NCBI GenBank assembly: GCA_903892515.1
Contig: CAITIS010000087.1
Coordinates: 16,233 to 80,232, forward strand
Origin: an uncultured Planctomycetota bacterium
Lineage (GTDB): Bacteria; Planctomycetota; Phycisphaerae; SM23-33
Direction of reading: 5' to 3'
Length of the DNA: 64,000 nucleotides
Part shown: positions 60,348 through 64,000 of the stretch, one piece after another
Layout of the letters: each line of letters begins with the position of its first letter
How positions within the stretch are numbered: position 1 is the stretch's first letter
Position numbers and translations under genes: made by a program
Notes under the pieces: model-generated
Seen by the model: the letters and a program-made list of their open reading frames with translations, nothing else
Database searches by the model: none
What the model was told of the DNA's origin: nothing

Positions 60348-61604
60348 CTACGCCTTGCGACGCAGCAGGGCCAGGCCGCCGGCGACCAGCAGGCCGATCG
60401 TGGCCGGCTCGGGGCTGGAGGTCTTGTTGAACTGGCTTTCCAACGCGATGTAATCTTTGAAGGTCACTAGGCCGTCGCCATCGGCATCGCCCATGGCATT
60501 GGTGGCGCCGCTCTTGCCGAAGTTGCCTTCCAGGATGATGTAGTCCTTGAAGCTCACCACGAAGTCATGGTTAAAGTCGGCTGACCAGTACGTGTGAGTA
60601 ATGGCTACAAGCAGGCCGGTGTTGGATGCATCAAACCCTACGGGATAGGTCAAGCCGGTGGTAGTATCGGTGAACTTAATGTGGCTCAACTGGGCGGCTG
60701 TCAGTCCGCTCGAGTTGGTGCCGAAATAGACGGTGGGGAAGAGGCTGGAATTGTACGTCTCGAGGGTCAGCGTGCCGTCCGTCGCCCACGTGGCTGCGGT
60801 GCTGTCGGCGAAGCGGTACGTACTGCCAGCGGCGCCCCAGATGACCGGATTGCCGCTGTCCAGTGTGAAGGCGCCCATCGCCTCGGACATGCCGGCCGGG
60901 AGAGCCAGGTTGGCGCTATCGCCCATTTCAATCGGAGCGGTGTCGAGGATGTGGTCGTTGGAATTCCACTGGATCCGGCCGGTGCCGGTCATCTTCAAGC
61001 CGCCCGAACCGATATACTGCATTCCCGCAGAGCCGGACAGATAAAGTCTGCCACTCTTGACCCAGGTTTGGCCGGTGTAGGTATTGGGCACATTACAATT
61101 GTAAAGCATGGAGCCGAGGCCGTCCTTGATGACGCTGCCGGGGCCGTTAATGGTGCCATCAAAGTAGAGATTGGTATACTGGGCCACCGTAGGAATGTTG
61201 ACCGTCAACTGGCCGTCGGCCGTGATGCTGCCATAGATCTTGTCAAGGGCGTTGCAATACTCCGTGATCACGCCGCCGTCAGGGAATTCAAAGCCCGGGC
61301 AGTTAAAAGTGCCGTTGCCGATGGAGACGGCGCCCGCGCGAGTCGCGGTTGTGGCGGTTCCCAGAGTCAGGCTGCTCAACAGAATAGGATTCGAGCCAAG
61401 GGTGTCGCTGTTGACCGTGAAGGCCGTTGCTACGCCAGGAATGATGGCAGTGTCATTGAAGGTCGAGGGATACCCGTTGGGAGTCCAAGCTGTCGGAACG
61501 TTCCACCTGAGGTTTGAAGTCGTCGAGGTGAAGGTGTAGTTGGTCGCCAGGGCGGCCTGGGCCGAAACCACAACAATAAGGGCAAACGCGCAGAAACGTG
61601 ACAT
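60348..61604 (-). CDS. PEP-CTERM protein with autotransporter-like repeats and a dockerin-like doublet
   Basis: 418 residues. Signal peptide FALIVVVSAQAALATN; a beta-rich, Thr/Gly-rich passenger with passenger-associated features (GPGSVIKDGLGSML, TYTGQTWVKSGRLYLSGSAG). Near residue 315 it has FGTNSSGLTAAQLSHIKF, shared with the third PEP-CTERM gene. Residues 342-396 contain two EF-hand-like calcium loops (ADFNHDFVVSFKDYIILEGN and DADGDGLVTFKDYIALES), a planctomycete dockerin-like doublet. The end is PEPATIGLLVAGGLALLRRKA, a PEP-CTERM sorting tail. AAAAGGAG precedes the ATG. A promoter lies at 61772-61800 on the same strand. Confidence 0.87.
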   Translation of the reverse strand: MSRFCAFALIVVVSAQAALATNYTFTSTTSNLRWNVPTAWTPNGYPSTFNDTAIIPGVATAFTVNSDTLGSNPILLSSLTLGTATTATRAGAVSIGNGTFNCPGFEFPDGGVITEYCNALDKIYGSITADGQLTVNIPTVAQYTNLYFDGTINGPGSVIKDGLGSMLYNCNVPNTYTGQTWVKSGRLYLSGSAGMQYIGSGGLKMTGTGRIQWNSNDHILDTAPIEMGDSANLALPAGMSEAMGAFTLDSGNPVIWGAAGSTYRFADSTAATWATDGTLTLETYNSSLFPTVYFGTNSSGLTAAQLSHIKFTDTTTGLTYPVGFDASNTGLLVAITHTYWSADFNHDFVVSFKDYIILEGNFGKSGATNAMGDADGDGLVTFKDYIALESQFNKTSSPEPATIGLLVAGGLALLRRKA

Positions 61605-62360
61605 TGTACTCTCTCCTTTTAAGAAGCGAACTCAGACCATGTGAAGACTAAGGACTCTACCAGGCACTCCGTTGCCGCGTTCGCGTTCCTCGCGGCCTCT
61701 CATATCCGTAGGCCCATCACAAACCGTTGCGGCAGCGAATCATCCATGCACGCTATTGAATGTCTGTCCACATAATACTGTAGGTCCGTATGGCGGTCAA
61801 TGCCCCAAACGGCCCCGTCGAGGCCGGCATTGTGCTCAATACATGGCAAATGGCGACACAAGCGATTAGATTGCAGCGCGGCTTGGAGCGCGCGGATGCA
61901 ATGTCTGGCGTCGCAATCCACACGTGGCTGATCAGCACCTGCCTCTTTGCCCACATGCGGCCAATGCGGCGAGAATCTTCGCTGATGCCAGATGTATAAC
62001 ATGCGTTGTGTCAATATGTTACGAGACGTGTCCTGTGAGGTCATAGTCTTGGCAACGATGGGCATCTATCTGACTGCCGAGAACCATCGCCTCGACACGG
62101 CCTGTCGGATGGCACGTTTGGAGTGACGCAGATGCGGCCGTCTGACGCGATCAAGCATGTGGCGAGTTCGTCGTCGCGCAGCTTATTTCACGCCTGCGCG
62201 ATTGCGATACGGATTTGCGCATTATGTGCAGGCCGCTGCCTGGCCACATGAGGAAATTGTCTCCCCCAGTTCATTAGGCGGCCTTTGTCGAGGATCGAGT
62301 CGCGACGCTGTCCCTACACTGCCGAAGCGGCCAGAACATGCCGCGTCTGTGCCGCCAGAG
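61605..62360. other. Long intergenic region upstream of the 60348 gene
   Basis: About 750 bases without a convincing gene. It holds the promoter of the 60348 gene (61772-61800). The remainder shows no structure I can support. Confidence 0.5.
61772..61800 (-). promoter_or_regulatory. Sigma70-type promoter of the 60348 PEP-CTERM gene
   Basis: TTGACC (5/6) and TATTAT (5/6) on the minus strand with a 17-base spacer; a leader of about 160 bases is predicted. Confidence 0.6.
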
Positions 62361-62399
62361 AACAAAAGAAGAGAGCTGCCCGGAATGAGCAGCTCTCTC
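62361..62399 (-). terminator. Rho-independent terminator of the 62428 gene
   Basis: GAGAGCTGC pairs with GCAGCTCTC around a nine-base loop and is followed on the minus strand by TTCTTTTGTT. It shares most of its bases with the terminator at 63562. Confidence 0.85.
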
Positions 62400-62427
62400 T
62401 TGTGAATCTCGGACTAGGCTCGCGTGA

Positions 62428-63204
62428 CTAGGCCTTGCGACGCAGCAGGGCCAGGCCGCCGACAACCAGCAAGCTCATCGTCATCGGCTCGGGAGCCGGC
62501 GTGTAGTCGATCACCAGGCCCAGGCCCGAGGTGGTCATGTCCAGAATGTTGGCGGTGGGATCAGTGGTATTGAGGCAGAAGCCCTTGTTGGCCCAAGCGC
62601 CGCTAGCCCAGTTCTGCGCCAGCGTCTTGACGTCGAAGGTGACCCCGGCCATGGTGCCGTCGAGGTCCTTCGTATCAATCACGTCGCCCAGCGCGGTCTC
62701 GAATTTGGCGCAGGCGGAGTCGTTCCAAGTGAATGGATTGCCCGCCCAGTCGTACTTGGTTCCGGTGAGAGCGTTGTTGGCCCACCAGTAAGTGGCGCCG
62801 GGATTGGCGGTGTAACGCTGATTCCAGGCGCAGGATCCAGAGGCGGGCTGCCAGTCGGCCGCGGTATTGATGCGACGCACCGAAACACCGGTGATCGGCG
62901 TTGAGCTCTGGTCATAGCCAAGGGCCTTGATCGTGAACGTGGCGGAATTGATTATGGCCCCGGCGAAGTCGGCCGGCAGCGTGGGAACGTAGAATAGTGC
63001 TGCGGTAGACACTGTCGCGTTGCCCGCGCCAGATAGCCGCACTTCCGGCGATGTATTCACGCCTGCGAAGGGCCAGTCGCAACCAGCCATACCGATGGTC
63101 GTGGATTGTCCCTGGCTGGCGCCCGAGAAATCCAGGGCAAGAGTGTTCGCGAATGCCGGAACGGCCAACAACGCCACTACTAACAATGTGTAGAACTGTT
63201 TCAT
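62428..63204 (-). CDS. PEP-CTERM secreted protein, DNRLRE-like
   Basis: 258 residues. A signal peptide (FYTLLVVALLAVPAFA) leads to a beta-rich DNRLRE-like domain: INSATFTIKALGYDQ, VSVRRINTAADWQPASGSC, ATYWWANNALTG, GVTFDVKTLAQNWASGAWAN. The organisation parallels the protein at 13596. Four Cys in the mature part may form disulfides. The end is PEPMTMSLLVVGGLALLRRKA, a PEP-CTERM tail. AAAGGAGAGG precedes the ATG. Promoter 63448-63475 and terminator 62361-62399 bracket it as a single-gene unit. Confidence 0.87.
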   Translation of the reverse strand: MKQFYTLLVVALLAVPAFANTLALDFSGASQGQSTTIGMAGCDWPFAGVNTSPEVRLSGAGNATVSTAALFYVPTLPADFAGAIINSATFTIKALGYDQSSTPITGVSVRRINTAADWQPASGSCAWNQRYTANPGATYWWANNALTGTKYDWAGNPFTWNDSACAKFETALGDVIDTKDLDGTMAGVTFDVKTLAQNWASGAWANKGFCLNTTDPTANILDMTTSGLGLVIDYTPAPEPMTMSLLVVGGLALLRRKA

Positions 63205-63561
63205 GACTTACCTCTCCTTTAGAAAGTGTGTGAACATCCAAGGCTCAGTTGCGAACGAAAACCCTCAAAGCAACTCTGTTGCTCCAGTCTCGCTACACCT
63301 CCTCTCGGTCTCGAGACCTGACAAAAGAAGCGTACTGCCTTGCCGTCCTTGGAGAGATTCAGATGTGGCGTTCGGTCCCTCGCTACCGGCTGGAAAGTGG
63401 CCCAGCGACTGCTATGGCCAGCCCTTTCAGCTCTCTCTCCACTATTCATGATACCTTGATATGCCAATAGGTCAAGAGAGAAAATGTCAAAAAAGATGTG
63501 CTCATGCGTGGCCTTGTTACGGCTCGGGCAGCCAAGCCATGCCAGGTTTGGAGCCGGCAGG
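63205..63561. other. Leader and intergenic region of the 62428 gene
   Basis: 357 bases with no gene. It contains the promoter at 63448-63475 and a predicted leader of about 235 bases with no recognised riboswitch. Confidence 0.5.
63448..63475 (-). promoter_or_regulatory. Sigma70-type promoter of the 62428 PEP-CTERM gene
   Basis: TTGACC (5/6) and TATCAT (5/6) on the minus strand with a 16-base spacer, inside a locally AT-rich stretch. Confidence 0.6.
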
Positions 63562-63600
63562 GAACAAAAGAAGAGAGCTGCCCAGGAAGGGCAGCTCTCT
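63562..63600 (-). terminator. Rho-independent terminator of the 63631 gene
   Basis: AGAGAGCTGCCC pairs with GGGCAGCTCTCT around AGGAA and is followed on the minus strand by TCTTTTGTTCC. Confidence 0.9.
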
Positions 63601-63630
63601 TGTGTGAAGCTCAAAGGGAACTGGGTGAGA

Positions 63631-64000
63631 CTAGGCCTTGCGACGCAGCAGGGCCAGGCCGCCCACAACCAGCAAGCTGATCGTCATCGGCTCGGGAACC
63701 GGGACGACCTGGCCATCGGGGGCCAGCATGGCACCGTAGGTGGTCGTCAGGTTGCCGCTGGCGTCTTCATCGACGAACTGAATCTGGGCCAACTGAGCGG
63801 CCGTCAGGCCTGTGTTATCGGTGCCGAAGTAGTACTTCGGCATGACCTGGGCAATCGTTTTGGCGTAGGCCGTCAGCGTGATCATCGCGCCCGGCGTCCA
63901 GGTGGCAGCGCTGCTGTTGGCAAAGTGGACGCCTGCATCGGTGACATAAGCGCCCCACAGGGTGAAGTTGCCGGTCAAGGTTGCAACGCCCACCGTCTCG
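63631..64000 (-). CDS. PEP-CTERM protein, C-terminal part (5' end outside window)
   Basis: The frame is open to the window edge, so the N-terminus is missing. The visible 123 or so residues contain VHFANSSAATWTPGAMITLT and YYFGTDNTGLTAAQLAQIQF, homologous to the same region of the 60348 protein, then a short linker and PEPMTISLLVVGGLALLRRKA. It is the third of three consecutive PEP-CTERM genes, and its 3' end and terminator are nearly identical in DNA to those of the 62428 gene. Confidence 0.85.
   Translation of the reverse strand, partial: ETVGVATLTGNFTLWGAYVTDAGVHFANSSAATWTPGAMITLTAYAKTIAQVMPKYYFGTDNTGLTAAQLAQIQFVDEDASGNLTTTYGAMLAPDGQVVPVPEPMTISLLVVGGLALLRRKA

Noticed and set aside
60594..61517. 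307-codon plus-strand open frame opposite the dockerin/PEP-CTERM gene
   Set aside because: No ribosome site or domain; the minus strand has signal peptide, calcium loops and sorting tail in frame.
1..64000. CRISPR array, prophage or intact insertion sequence
   Set aside because: No regularly spaced direct repeats, transposase, integrase or phage genes were found. Repeats here are isolated palindromes.

Overview
The window looks like a chromosome fragment of an anaerobic planctomycete, most likely class Phycisphaerae. The evidence is composition and gene content: GC-rich DNA, several secreted proteins ending in a short PEP-CTERM tail (PEP, hydrophobic stretch, LLRRK/R), two surface proteins with the planctomycete LEPR-XLL-type N-terminal motif (here LESRxxL), a planctomycete/chlamydia/verrucomicrobia-type small basic protein, paralogous UroD-like proteins, and an oxygen-sensitive [FeFe] hydrogenase. 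No rRNA, tRNA, CRISPR array, prophage or intact insertion sequence was seen.

Layout. 1-2.5 kb: a HyfB/HycC-type proton-pumping membrane subunit (cut by the window edge), translationally coupled to an HTH-EIIA fusion regulator. 3-4.5 kb: an HU-like protein, a 27-residue Lys-rich protein and a small secreted protein. 5.2-11.3 kb: an NADH-linked [FeFe] hydrogenase operon hydC-hydB-hydA plus a single-domain response regulator. The HydB subunit is fused to a GltD/NfnB-like FAD-NAD(P)H module. 11.3-31.7 kb: mostly housekeeping and sugar genes (MFS transporter, glmS, two UroD-like proteins, a sugar isomerase/epimerase, an aminotransferase, tyrS, a methyltransferase, a thioredoxin-like protein, two secreted or export-type glycosidase-like proteins), separated by several families of palindromic intergenic repeats. 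32-36.2 kb: a hybrid phosphorelay kinase (sensor-HisKA-REC-REC-Hpt) overlapping an REC-HD-GYP c-di-GMP phosphodiesterase. 36.4-47.5 kb: a surface/exopolysaccharide block with a 1410-aa LEPR-type protein, a Wza-type exporter, a BY-kinase chain-length regulator, a CpsB-type phosphatase, a small secreted protein and a second LEPR-type protein. 47.7-60 kb: glycan breakdown (GH3, GH2 beta-mannosidase-like, GH38 alpha-mannosidase, a large secreted GH123/DUF4091-like protein) with a third UroD-like gene. 60.3-64 kb: three adjacent PEP-CTERM genes on the minus strand with their own promoters and near-identical 3' ends.

How it fits together (inference). The cell ferments polysaccharides, probably including mannose-containing glycans. 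Reducing equivalents are disposed of as H2 through the HydABC complex, and possibly exchanged with NADPH through the fused module and with the ion gradient through the Hyf-like complex. The phosphorelay, c-di-GMP hydrolase, BY-kinase/phosphatase pair and LEPR/PEP-CTERM proteins point to a regulated sessile, exopolysaccharide-coated surface.

Start codons were chosen by Shine-Dalgarno placement, so several genes begin inside a longer open frame, and several use GTG or TTG.
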